Origin: Planctomycetota bacterium
GTDB lineage: Bacteria > Planctomycetota > Phycisphaerae > Phycisphaerales > Zrk34
Assembly: GCA_016125255.1 (NCBI GenBank)
Contig: WGMD01000001.1
Coordinates: 124,001-188,000, forward strand
Direction: 5' to 3'
Length of the DNA: 64,000 bases
Shown: positions 33,223-41,003 of the stretch, in pieces
Layout of the letters: every line of letters starts with the position of its first letter
Numbering within the stretch: the stretch's first letter is position 1
Program-made: the position numbers and the translations under genes
Notes under the pieces: model-generated
Seen by the model: only the letters and a program-made list of their open reading frames with translations
Databases searched by the model: none
Told to the model about the DNA's origin: nothing

Positions 33223-33392
33223 TTCACAGCAGCTTCCGGAGGTGTCACGCAGTGGCACGCGATGATCGGCACTTTTAACGCGCGGGAGTACAGAAAAGCA
33301 TAAATGAAATGCACTATCAAAAAACATAGAGAGAAATAAGGAGAACGCAGGTAGCGCACAATGGGATGGCACGCGTGCCACTGCGTGACACC
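33156..33392. repeat. Iteron-like repeat cluster, candidate replication origin
   Basis: A 21-base unit beginning GGTGTCACGCAGTGGCACG occurs at 33156-33176, again at 33241-33261, and inverted at 33372-33392, all without mismatch. Shorter TCACGCGATG units lie at 33181 and 33193. Between the second and third long copies the DNA is AT-rich (33290-33345), like an unwinding element. It directly follows the primase-helicase gene. P4-type replication proteins bind repeated short sites, so an origin is likely by analogy. Confidence 0.6.
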
Positions 33393-33394
33393 CT

Positions 33395-33431
33395 CCCCGG
33401 AAGCCCCGGAAATCCCAGAAACCCCGAAAAC
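33395..33431. repeat. Dispersed (CCCCGGAA)n repeat, copy 4
   Basis: Four degenerate tandem units starting CCCCGGAAGCCCCGGAAA lie in the noncoding stretch just before the Cys-rich protein gene. Confidence 0.5.
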
Positions 33432-33464
33432 AGTCCATTCCTCTTTCTGAAAGGATGATGCCGT

Positions 33465-33773
33465 ATGAAGCGGATGATTTGCGTCGATTGCCGACACTTC
33501 GAGCCGTATGGGCGCATCGATCCCGATGCGCCCCTCGATCCCTACGCCGAGGGCGAATGCCGTCGCCAGTGTCCGGCCCTGGGCCCGATGATCACCGATC
33601 GACACGGTGACGAGTTCCGCCACTTCGGTGAATGGCCCAAGGTGCTGGCCTGCGACTGGTGTGGTGAATACACGCCGTGTGAACCAGACCGACTCGCGCC
33701 GCCACAACCGGGCGATCGCGCTGACAACGACTCGGTGTCGTCGCACATCGACAGCGGTGAGTTCGGCACATGA
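33465..33773 (+). CDS. Cys-rich small protein, probable zinc binder
   Basis: This is a 102-residue protein with three Cys clusters: MICVDCRHFEPYG, GECRRQCPALGP and LACDWCGEYTPCEP. The spacing suggests one or two zinc ribbons. AAAGGA stands 9 bases before the ATG. The acidic tail (DNDSVSSHIDSGEF) has no clear structure. I do not recognise a named family, but short ICVDCRHF-type proteins accompany primase-helicase genes in other integrative elements and prophages. It overlaps the next small gene as ATGA. Confidence 0.65.
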   Translation: MKRMICVDCRHFEPYGRIDPDAPLDPYAEGECRRQCPALGPMITDRHGDEFRHFGEWPKVLACDWCGEYTPCEPDRLAPPQPGDRADNDSVSSHIDSGEFGT

Positions 33774-33922
33774 ATCAACCGCGCCATTGCAACCGCTGTA
33801 TCGGCAGATGCGGTGCGTGCGACTGCCACCGGGACTTGAAAGGACACCGATGGACAGCGGTGGACAACGATGGACTACGTGGGTCTGCGTTGGCACAAGG
33901 CATGGTTCCTTCCGGGCCATGA
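33770..33922 (+). CDS. Tiny Cys-rich protein (50 aa)
   Basis: This short frame starts with an ATG that overlaps the previous stop (ATGA). It reads MNQPRHCNRCIGRCGACDCH at its N-terminus, with five cysteines in 13 residues (7, 10, 14, 17, 19) plus flanking His. The pattern suggests a metal-binding knuckle. The rest is unremarkable. Translational coupling to another Cys-rich protein supports it being real, but there is no homology evidence. Confidence 0.45.
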   Translation: MNQPRHCNRCIGRCGACDCHRDLKGHRWTAVDNDGLRGSALAQGMVPSGP

Positions 33923-33991
33923 ACTGCCAAGATGGCGGCGGGAACCATCGCGACCCACATGAGAGTTTCTTTATTAACAGGGAAAAACACC

Positions 33992-34459
33992 ATGATTGTT
34001 AATAACCGGCAGCGCGTTGTTCTGATCGGCGTGTTCGATGACGAGCAGCGCATCGCCAACCTGGATGTCGGCCAGTTCGACGACCTGCCCCGCCAGCAGC
34101 GCGGGCGCTGCCGACTGAGACTTGCGGCGGCGCGAGCCGGGCTGGTGCCCATCGACCTGCTCGGCTGGCTGGGGCGCGAACCGACCAACAGCGAGCGCGT
34201 TCTGTTCCACCGCGAATATATCCGCCTCGAGGACATGGGTCTGATCGAACGCTGCAATCTCCACGGCAGCCGGGGTAGGCGGCGCACCACACACCTGCGC
34301 CTCACGCCAGCGGGGCGCCGGGTCGCGGAAGATTGGATGGCCGACGCGGAACCCGCCGATGAGTCCGATCCGCCATTGGACTTGGACGCCCTCGTGTTCC
34401 TGCCGATCGAGTGGCCGTCGGATACCGCGTCGGGCGCCGAAGACAACGATGTCTCGTGA
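33992..34459 (+). CDS. Winged-helix DNA-binding protein of the element
   Basis: This is a 155-residue protein. Its middle reads PTNSERVLFHREYIRLEDMGLIER, then GRRRTTHLRLTPAGRRVAEDWM, a typical winged-helix arrangement with recognition helix and wing. The acidic tail (DESDPPLDLDALVF) may contact a partner. I chose the ATG at 33992 because AGGG lies about 8 bases upstream, rather than the longer frame from 33932. It is likely a transcription regulator of the element; the regulated target is not visible. Confidence 0.6.
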   Translation: MIVNNRQRVVLIGVFDDEQRIANLDVGQFDDLPRQQRGRCRLRLAAARAGLVPIDLLGWLGREPTNSERVLFHREYIRLEDMGLIERCNLHGSRGRRRTTHLRLTPAGRRVAEDWMADAEPADESDPPLDLDALVFLPIEWPSDTASGAEDNDVS

Positions 34460-34620
34460 GTACCGCCCCGTGGCCCGACGTTGGCCCCTGTCACCCCCGC
34501 CCCCGGATGTGGACGCCCCACGCCTCACGTTTTACGCCGTCAGCGACACAGCCCAACGTGGCCAAACCGTCGAAAACCCTCCGCCTGCCCCGCATCCCTT
34601 TTGCGAAAGGATTCGCACCC

Positions 34621-34863
34621 ATGATCCCGATTTGTGAACGTCCCGATTTCTCACGCAAGTCTCACATTCCATCCGGTCCCGCTGTGATGCTCACCGCCGC
34701 TGACGTGGCGGCCATGCTCGCCTGTTCAACAAAAACTGTCTATCGAATGGTCGATCGCGGCGCGATCCCGCGACCGCTTCGCCTCGGCGGCATGTTGCGC
34801 TGGCACCGGCCCCAGATTGAATGGTGGCTTACCGAAGGTTGTCCATCCCGGTCGCGGGGCTGA
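34621..34863 (+). CDS. AlpA/excisionase-like HTH protein 2
   Basis: This 80-residue protein has the HTH core VMLTAADVAAMLACSTKTVYR, followed by PRPLRLGGMLRWHRPQIEWWL. It is a paralogue of the 90-residue protein at 30494. AAAGGATT lies about 8 bases before the ATG. Placed 92 bp before the integrase gene, it is the better candidate for excisionase or integrase control of the two. Confidence 0.8.
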   Translation: MIPICERPDFSRKSHIPSGPAVMLTAADVAAMLACSTKTVYRMVDRGAIPRPLRLGGMLRWHRPQIEWWLTEGCPSRSRG

Positions 34864-34955
34864 ATCCGTCGAAAAAGCCCTTGATTTATGTTCGAAAATG
34901 CCCCTGACTGTGTGGGACCGGATGGCCCAGACAGGCCCCGGAAGAGGAACCATCC

Positions 34956-36458
34956 ATGGCCACGATCTACAAAAAGAAGTACCCGATCCCGATGCCGCCG
35001 GGCGCCGAGGTGGCGGTTCGCAATGGCCGCCGTTTCGCCCGGTGGACGAACGCGAAGAACCAGGTCCGCACCGCCGAGGTGCTCGACGATGGGCGCATCG
35101 AGTTCGTGTCCGATTGCTGGTACATGCGCTACCGCGACGCCGAGGGCATCATGCGTCGCGGCTCGACGGGCTGCCGGGACAAACAGGCCGCGCAGAAGAA
35201 ACTCGCCGATGTGCTGGCCGATGTGGAAAAAGTTCAGACCGGCATCATCACGTCGCAGGAAAAGCAGATCGCCACGCACGCCGAGCGTTCACTGAGCAAA
35301 CACGTCGACGACTACCTCCAGCATCTGTCCCGCAAACGTATCCGTGGTCGCAAGGTCTCGGCGATGTACCGCGCCAACCTCCGGGGCCGGCTCGAACGGC
35401 TCGTCGCCGACTGTCGGTGGAATCGTCTGCGCGACATCACACGTGAACGCACGGAACGCTGGCTCGACGAGGCTGAGGCGAACAACCTGGCGGCGTCCAC
35501 ACGCAACGAATACCTGATCTCCCTGTCGGCGTTGTGCAACTGGGCGTTCAAGACCGAACGCCTGGCCCGTAACCCCGTCGCCGGCATCGGCAAGGCGGAT
35601 CGATCGTCGGATCGCCGACACGTACGTCGGGCGCTGACCGCGGACGAGGTCGCCCGGCTGCTGGATGCGGCGCGTCGCCGACCGATCGCCGAGGTCGGAC
35701 GCAAACCCGTCCCTTTGTCTGACGAGGCAAAATGTGGCCGCAGTTCATGGACGAGGGAACCATTGACGGCAGCCAACTTCGATCGGTGCTACGCCGAGGG
35801 GCTTGGTCGCCTCGCCGATCAGTGGCGTCGCCGCACCAAGCTCGAAGCGTTGGGTCGCGAGCGAGCATTGTTCTACCTGATGGCCGTGTCCACCGGCCTG
35901 CGCCGCGGCGAACTGGCCAGTCTGACCGTCGGCCAGTTGCAGTTGAACGCCGTGCCCGCGCCGTATCTCGACCTCGATGCCGCGGACGCCAAGAGCGGAC
36001 ATGGCGCGAACATTCCGCTGCGGGCTGATGTGGTCGATGCAGTGCGGTGGTATCTGGCCGACCGCCCCGGCGCACGCTACGACGAAAAACTCTTCATCAA
36101 CCCGCCCGCCATCCGCATCTTCGACGCCGACTGCCAGGCCGCGGGCATTCCGAAGACCGACGATCGCGGTCGAGTCGTCGACATCCACGCCCTGCGTCAC
36201 ACCTTCGGCACCCACCTCTCCGCCTCCGGGGTCCACCCGCGCACCGCCATGGCCGCCATGCGCCACAGCCGCTTGGAACTGACCATGGTCCACTATACCG
36301 ATCCGACCCTCCTCGATGTCGCCGGGGCGGTCAACGCCCTGCCCGCATTCGGGGCGGCAGCCAGTCGGCAGGTCAGCCACGGCGAATCCGCCCGATCATT
36401 TCGCACCAAACCTCTTGTGGCTCCCAAGCATTCGCAATCGGTCAGTCCACCACAATAA
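34956..36458 (+). CDS. Tyrosine recombinase/integrase
   Basis: This 500-residue integrase has an N-terminal arm (basic, MATIYKKKYPIP), a SAM-like core-binding domain (about 110-215), and a catalytic domain (about 225-470). Catalytic residues are Arg316 in STGLRRGEL, His411 and Arg414 in IHALRHTFGTHL, and nucleophile Tyr447 in VHYTDP; a later His lies in MRHSRLEL. AGAGG precedes the ATG. An insert of about 40 residues between the core and the first catalytic Arg (PLTAANFDRCYAEG) is seen in integrases of Planctomycetota-type genomes. It ends the element; its attachment site was not found. Confidence 0.9.
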   Translation: MATIYKKKYPIPMPPGAEVAVRNGRRFARWTNAKNQVRTAEVLDDGRIEFVSDCWYMRYRDAEGIMRRGSTGCRDKQAAQKKLADVLADVEKVQTGIITSQEKQIATHAERSLSKHVDDYLQHLSRKRIRGRKVSAMYRANLRGRLERLVADCRWNRLRDITRERTERWLDEAEANNLAASTRNEYLISLSALCNWAFKTERLARNPVAGIGKADRSSDRRHVRRALTADEVARLLDAARRRPIAEVGRKPVPLSDEAKCGRSSWTREPLTAANFDRCYAEGLGRLADQWRRRTKLEALGRERALFYLMAVSTGLRRGELASLTVGQLQLNAVPAPYLDLDAADAKSGHGANIPLRADVVDAVRWYLADRPGARYDEKLFINPPAIRIFDADCQAAGIPKTDDRGRVVDIHALRHTFGTHLSASGVHPRTAMAAMRHSRLELTMVHYTDPTLLDVAGAVNALPAFGAAASRQVSHGESARSFRTKPLVAPKHSQSVSPPQ

Positions 36459-36466
36459 CCTAAATA

Positions 36467-36498
36467 TTGCACAGTAACATTGTCGATGTTATAGTGCA
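36467..36498 (+). promoter_or_regulatory. Promoter with overlapping palindromic operator of the AbiE-like operon
   Basis: TTGCAC (36467-36472) and TATAGT (36490-36495) are 17 bp apart, a strong sigma-70 promoter 20 bp before the first gene. An inverted repeat (36468-36480 with 36486-36498, 11 of 13 matching, 5-base centre) covers both boxes, so the wHTH product could repress its own promoter. Confidence 0.75.
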
Positions 36499-36515
36499 GA
36501 AAAAGAGTTATTGTC

Positions 36516-37499
36516 ATGGCAGACCCACTGAATCAACTGGCACGATATCTGGACGAGACCCTCGGGCTCGTCATCGCACCCGCCCCGTGGACTGTCGGCG
36601 GTCGCCTGCCCCCGTTTCTACAGGATCGGTACGATTTCTACGAGGCGCAACTTCTTGACGCGCCGTGTCTTCTCATGATCGACCGGCACGACCGCGAGGA
36701 GCCTCCGGCGACGGTGCGAAAACACGTCGATCAGGTCCACAGCCGTTGGGGGGCAGCCGTGATCTACGTGCGGCCACGTATCACCGCCTACAACCGTAAG
36801 CGGCTGATCGAGCAGAAGGTGCCATTCATTGTGCCCGGCAACCAGATGTACCTGCCCACGCTGGGGATCGACCTTCGCGAATACTACCGTAAGCTTCAAG
36901 CCGATCGGCCCCGACTCCGGCCTTCAACCCAAGCGGTCCTGATTCATATGCTGCTGAACGACAATAAGGACTTTGGTCCTACAGAGTTGGCGCCCCGACT
37001 CGGATATTCGGCCATGACAGTCAGCCGTGCCCTGGACGAATTGGAAGCGGCTGAATTGGCCGAATCTTATCCAGAGGGGCGTGAACGGCGGTTGCACTTT
37101 ACTGATCCCAAACCCACTGTATGGCAGAACGCGCAGCCGCATCTGCGCGATCCTGTCCAAAGCCGTCAGTGGGTAAGGCCCAAGCAACAGCGGGAACTGC
37201 CCGGTCCCCGTGCCGGCCTGACGGCACTAGCCCACTACTCGATACTTGCGGAACCCAAGAACATGGTGATTGCTCTGAGCCGCGATGACTGGCGGTCGCT
37301 CCAGCAGCGCGATGCGCTGGCTGAAGCCGGCGCCGACGAGCCCGGTGCGCTACATGTGGAGGTCTGGATCTACCCGCCGACGCTTTTCGCAGCGAACGGT
37401 CTGGTGGATCGGCTATCTCTTTACCTGTCACTACGACAAACCGACGATGAACGTGTCGAGGCTGCACTCGAAGCAATGGTGGGGGATATGCCATGGTGA
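36516..37499 (+). CDS. wHTH protein, AbiEi-like antitoxin candidate
   Basis: This is a 327-residue soluble protein. A central winged helix (about 148-190: GPTELAPRLGYSAMTVSRAL then LEAAELAES) is MarR-like. The N-terminal 140 residues (PCLLMIDRHDREEPPATVRKH; AAVIYVRPRITAYNRKRLIE) form an alpha/beta region resembling a nuclease-like or DNA-handling fold but without a clear catalytic set. Standard AbiEi antitoxins carry their wHTH at the N-terminus, so this is a different architecture. It overlaps the nucleotidyltransferase gene by 7 bases, and a palindromic operator stands at its promoter. This supports an autoregulating antitoxin role, which remains inference. Confidence 0.7.
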   Translation: MADPLNQLARYLDETLGLVIAPAPWTVGGRLPPFLQDRYDFYEAQLLDAPCLLMIDRHDREEPPATVRKHVDQVHSRWGAAVIYVRPRITAYNRKRLIEQKVPFIVPGNQMYLPTLGIDLREYYRKLQADRPRLRPSTQAVLIHMLLNDNKDFGPTELAPRLGYSAMTVSRALDELEAAELAESYPEGRERRLHFTDPKPTVWQNAQPHLRDPVQSRQWVRPKQQRELPGPRAGLTALAHYSILAEPKNMVIALSRDDWRSLQQRDALAEAGADEPGALHVEVWIYPPTLFAANGLVDRLSLYLSLRQTDDERVEAALEAMVGDMPW

Positions 37500-38251
37500 A
37501 GGGCCTCGATCTGTTCCGCGACCACTTCCGCGATTTCGCCGATCGATATGTGCTGATCGGCGGCACGGCGTGCGACCTGATCATGGGTGATGTCGGCCTT
37601 CAGTTCCGCGCCACCAAAGATCTGGACATCGTCCTTTGCATCGAGGCGCTCGACACGGCATTTGCCGAGGCATTCTGGGCGTTTGTCCGGGCAGGGAAAT
37701 ACCAGCTTCAGGAAACCGCCACGGGCGAGAAACGGTTCTACCGATTCCAGAAGCCAGCCAATCACGAATATCCCGCCATGCTCGAGTTGTTCTCGCGTGT
37801 GCCCGAAGCGCTGTCGATCGCCGACGACAGTCATCTGACGCCAATTCCGATAGACGACGAGGTGTCCAGTTTGTCAGCCATTCTGCTGGACAAGGCTTAC
37901 TACGGCTGGATTCATGCAGGCAAGCGAGAGGTGGAGGGAGTGCCGATCGTTGGCCCCGAATATCTCGTGCCGCTGAAGGCCAAGGCATGGCTCGATCTGA
38001 GCGCCCGCGCCGCGACAGGGGACAACATCGACAGCAAAGCCATCAAGAAACACAAGAATGATGTCTTCCGCCTGTTCCAAGTCATTGATCCTGATGCGAG
38101 GCCCAACCCGCCGTCGCCAATCGCCGAAGATATGCGAACCTTCCTTGATCGAATAGCGGCTGAAGCAGTGAACCTCAAGGCCCTGGGGCTGAAGTCCCGT
38201 TCGCTCGAACAAGTCATCGATGGATTACGCGCGATCTACGCCATGGAATGA
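37493..38251 (+). CDS. AbiEii-like nucleotidyltransferase, toxin candidate
   Basis: This 252-residue protein of the nucleotidyltransferase superfamily has the NTase motif YVLIGGTACDL (about 20-30) and the metal-binding pair in RATKDLDIVL (Asp43, Asp45). Later, PLKAKAWLDL and IDSKAIKKHKNDVFRLF match the Lys/Asp-containing C-terminal helices of AbiEii/MenT toxins. Such toxins transfer nucleotides to targets such as tRNA or use NTPs to block growth. The start overlaps the wHTH gene and its stop overlaps the UPF0158 gene (ATGA), so the three are translationally coupled. It is likely a toxin-antitoxin or anti-phage module beside the integrative element. Confidence 0.8.
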   Translation: MVKGLDLFRDHFRDFADRYVLIGGTACDLIMGDVGLQFRATKDLDIVLCIEALDTAFAEAFWAFVRAGKYQLQETATGEKRFYRFQKPANHEYPAMLELFSRVPEALSIADDSHLTPIPIDDEVSSLSAILLDKAYYGWIHAGKREVEGVPIVGPEYLVPLKAKAWLDLSARAATGDNIDSKAIKKHKNDVFRLFQVIDPDARPNPPSPIAEDMRTFLDRIAAEAVNLKALGLKSRSLEQVIDGLRAIYAME

Positions 38252-38751
38252 ACCAGTCGATATCGATGGGACGCGACATGGAACGACCGCAAGTCAAACT
38301 CGAAAACATTATCGAAGGCATCGAGATGAGCCATGACGAGTGTCAGGCTTATCTTGATCTGCGCACCGGCCGTGTCGAATACATCGACGACGATACGCAG
38401 TGGGCCTTGAATCATGACGAAGACTTGGCGGACCTGCCCGACTGGCAGCGCCCCATTGTCGAGATGGCCCGACTCATCGAGGCTGATGAAGACGGCGAGC
38501 GCTTTCTGCCTCTGCCGAATCAATTTGACGTGCATGAATGGCAGATGATGGCCGACTTCGCACAAACCCTCGACGACGAGGCGATCCGGCATCAACTGTC
38601 CAACGCCTGTCGCGGCGGCGGGGCGTTTCGTCGATTCAAGGATGCGGCATGTCGGCTGGGCGTGGAAACAAATTGGTTTGCATATCGCGATGAACAATAC
38701 CGCCGGTTCGCCGTCGACTGGTGCGAGGTCAACGCCATCCCGTGGGAATGA
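38248..38751 (+). CDS. UPF0158 family protein
   Basis: This 167-residue protein has the UPF0158 layout: LENIIEGIEMSHDECQAYLD, then FDVHEWQMMADFAQ, LSNACRGGGAFRRFKDA and the end YRRFAVDWCEVNAI. Family function is unknown. The ATG at 38248 overlaps the nucleotidyltransferase stop as ATGA; a later ATG at 38278 is also in frame. Coupling to an AbiE-like pair suggests it may be a third component of that module. It is followed 16 bp later by a convergent gene. Confidence 0.75.
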   Translation: MNQSISMGRDMERPQVKLENIIEGIEMSHDECQAYLDLRTGRVEYIDDDTQWALNHDEDLADLPDWQRPIVEMARLIEADEDGERFLPLPNQFDVHEWQMMADFAQTLDDEAIRHQLSNACRGGGAFRRFKDAACRLGVETNWFAYRDEQYRRFAVDWCEVNAIPWE

Positions 38752-38767
38752 CCTTACGCCAAACACA

Positions 38768-40561
38768 TCAATCCAGCCGGTCCAGCATCTTCATGAAGTT
38801 GCGTTTGCGTTTGTGAGCGACGCGAACCTCGGCCAGATAGGCGGCGAACTGATCCTGCTGATCGAGTCGGATCATGAGTTGACCGATCGCGCGTATCAGG
38901 CGGGTTGCTTCGCGGTAGGCGTCGTTGCCCATCTGATTGACCAGGGGGTCGATCTGCTTTTGATAGATCGCCAGCGCATCGGCCGGATGGTCCTTCTCGC
39001 GATGTTTTGCCAGCGTCATCCACAGCGCATTTAAGCACCCGCCGACCTGCGCCTCCTGCCACGCGGACTCCGCGTCCTTCTCCCAGAGATAAATCTCCAC
39101 GAGCAGCGAATGGTCCATCGGACGGTGATACGCCCACCGGTCTTGCGAGCGCGGACGGTGCTGGGCTTCGCCGATGCGCTGATGGACGAGTTCCAGCGCC
39201 TTTTGCCGCCGATTTGACCACTGCCTGGCCTGGTCGGCGTGCTTCTTGAGATGCATGTATGTGTGCAAGCTTGGCGAACGCTCAAACTGACCCCATATCA
39301 GCGCCATCGCTTCGTCGTGACGCCGCCGCCGGTGATATTCATCGGCGACGAAATCCTCCAGCCGCTCATCCGATCGCCCGATGGATTCTTTGAGCCCGCG
39401 CTCGGCCCACTTCAAAGCCGCATCCCGCTGACCGTCCTGTTGATACACCTTCGCAATCTGAAGGTATCGGTAGGCCGAAGACAGATCTTTGCTCATGACC
39501 GCCACGAGTTGCTCCACATCGCCCGATGCTCTTGCCAACGACTCCATGATGGAGGTCAGCCGATAACGGTTGTGGTCGTAACTGTGTCGATCCTGACCAG
39601 GCGCCAGCGGCGGCAACTTGTCCCACTCGGATTGGGACAGTCGGCGATATTCGGTCAGCCCCTTCTTGCCCAGCACATCGGCATACGTCTCGGCGGCGCC
39701 ATAGAACGTGTCGTACGACGTTTGAATCTCCCAACGAAACAAGCGCCGGGCCAACTCCTTCGGATCGGGCTTGGCAGACAGACATGCAGCGTGATGAATC
39801 TCACACAACCGCTCCAGGACGCCGCCCATGTTGCCGCTGGAGTCGTCCATGCTATTCAGTGCATTCTCGCAGCGGGCGATTGCATGCTCGGTCAGTTCGA
39901 TCACTTCCGAAGCGTGCCCCTCATCCAGCAGTTCCTGGATCGAATCGACGGCGGCGTCAATGCGGCGCACAAAGTCCCACGCCGCGCGATATTCCACAAA
40001 CCCTCGACCCCCGATGTGCGTGGCGTCGGTGATCGCCTTGCGATAAGCGGAAATGTTCAGCCCGCTTTTCCCACCGCGGGCTGCGCGGAGAAACAGCTTC
40101 TGCCGCAATTCGTCGTCCCATGGAAGGCGTTCCATGATGATCTCGACGAGATGACTCTTGTCCTGCCGCGTCAAAAAGGCGCGAACATCATCCGGCGTGA
40201 TGGATTTGTCCTGCGTCTTCGCCCTGCGGCGCGAGCGTTTCCGAGCCTTCGTCGAGCCGGTCGATTCCACATGTTCAGTCTCCCCGGCCAGAAACGCCAG
40301 CCCCGTCGCTACACAGTGTTTGCAGAACACGCCATCGTCACCCATCGGACAGGAACACTCGCCATCGATCTCGCCGTCTTCGATCCAGAGTTGAACTCGG
40401 TAATCATCCGTGCCGGCCACTCGGGCGTGTATCACGCCGTCATCGACCAGCAGAATCTCCACCCGTTCATCATCAAAATAGCCGACGCCGCGCTCCCATG
40501 AGCGGCCATCCGTGATCTGCCGCAGGTCTTTCTTCGTAAATTGTAACTCGGAACCGGCCAT
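38768..40561 (-). CDS. SWIM zinc-finger protein
   Basis: This 597-residue protein has a SWIM zinc finger near its N-terminus (ECSCPMGDDGVFCKHC: Cys69, Cys71, Cys80, His82). A basic linker (KARKRSRRRAKTQ) and a long all-helical region follow, with TPR-like helix pairs such as ALKWAERGLKESIG and AWQEAQVGGCLNALW. This architecture is common in free-standing SWIM proteins, where the finger binds DNA or a protein partner. Its function is not established. It is convergent with the UPF0158 gene and lies 283 bp from tRNA-Gly. Confidence 0.8.
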   Translation of the reverse strand: MAGSELQFTKKDLRQITDGRSWERGVGYFDDERVEILLVDDGVIHARVAGTDDYRVQLWIEDGEIDGECSCPMGDDGVFCKHCVATGLAFLAGETEHVESTGSTKARKRSRRRAKTQDKSITPDDVRAFLTRQDKSHLVEIIMERLPWDDELRQKLFLRAARGGKSGLNISAYRKAITDATHIGGRGFVEYRAAWDFVRRIDAAVDSIQELLDEGHASEVIELTEHAIARCENALNSMDDSSGNMGGVLERLCEIHHAACLSAKPDPKELARRLFRWEIQTSYDTFYGAAETYADVLGKKGLTEYRRLSQSEWDKLPPLAPGQDRHSYDHNRYRLTSIMESLARASGDVEQLVAVMSKDLSSAYRYLQIAKVYQQDGQRDAALKWAERGLKESIGRSDERLEDFVADEYHRRRRHDEAMALIWGQFERSPSLHTYMHLKKHADQARQWSNRRQKALELVHQRIGEAQHRPRSQDRWAYHRPMDHSLLVEIYLWEKDAESAWQEAQVGGCLNALWMTLAKHREKDHPADALAIYQKQIDPLVNQMGNDAYREATRLIRAIGQLMIRLDQQDQFAAYLAEVRVAHKRKRNFMKMLDRLD

Positions 40562-40844
40562 CGAGGGCGCAGTTTATTGACCCGACAAGCAGGCCGCAAC
40601 GTGTGGACGGCCAGCTTCTGCATCGTCGGTGCCGGTGACCTTCTCGGTGCTCTCATTCACGCTCGGTGACCGTCTTGGTGCCGGAACTCAGTCCGGTGTA
40701 GGCCACGGCTGTCCGCCACAGGGCAAACATAACCACGACGAATCCGCTTGGCGTTTCGCCGCAACGTGCGTGTTGGGCGTTGGTTGGGGGAGTGTTGTCC
40801 ACGCTTGGCCGCGGCTGTCCGCTGCTGGCCATCGGAAGGGAAAA
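40562..40844. other. Noncoding region between SWIM gene and tRNA-Gly
   Basis: I see no supported gene in these 283 bases. It contains an imperfect direct repeat of GGTGACC-N3-TNGGTGC near 40634 and 40667. No promoter or structured RNA is evident. Confidence 0.4.
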
Positions 40845-40916
40845 AGCGGGTGATGGGATTTGAACCCACGACATTCACGTTGGCAACGTGACGCTCTACC
40901 ACTGAGCTACACCCGC
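40845..40916 (-). tRNA. tRNA-Gly (anticodon GCC)
   Basis: The minus strand folds into a complete cloverleaf of 72 nt. The acceptor stem is GCGGGTG with CACCCGC, the D arm is GCTC/GAGC, the anticodon arm is TCACG-TTGCCAA-CGTGA with anticodon GCC, and the T arm is GTGGG-TTCAAAT-CCCAT. The discriminator base is T and no CCA is encoded. Confidence 0.95.
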
Positions 40917-41003
40917 GTGGCTGAGGGGAGTATTTTACGCAGCCGGTCGCTCAAGGCAAGCGAGCGCGGCGGCTTGCCTCGGGGGGCCGGGCGGGTAAGG
41001 TAG

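Larger units (their letters stand above)
29143..36465. mobile_element. Integrative element with primase-helicase and tyrosine integrase (limits approximate)
   Basis: Genes from 29296 to 36458 all read on the plus strand and form a replication/integration module: an unknown wHTH-like protein, AlpA-like HTH, primase-polymerase/D5 helicase, small Cys-rich proteins, a wHTH protein, a second AlpA-like protein and an integrase. There are no capsid, tail or conjugation genes, so it resembles a phage-satellite or P4-like element. I could not find flanking direct repeats, so the ends are set by gene content. A 10-codon stub after the arsenite oxidase operon (from 29142) may mark the left junction. Confidence 0.6.

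Noticed and set aside
34449-34637. 62-codon frame starting MSREYRPVARRWPL between the wHTH and AlpA-like genes
   Set aside because: It overlaps the end of the wHTH gene and the start of the AlpA-like gene, is Pro-rich, and has no visible RBS; left as unsupported.
40845-40916. tRNA-Gly as the attachment site of the integrative element
   Set aside because: No copy of the tRNA 3' end was found near 29.1-29.3 kb, and several unrelated genes lie between the integrase and the tRNA.
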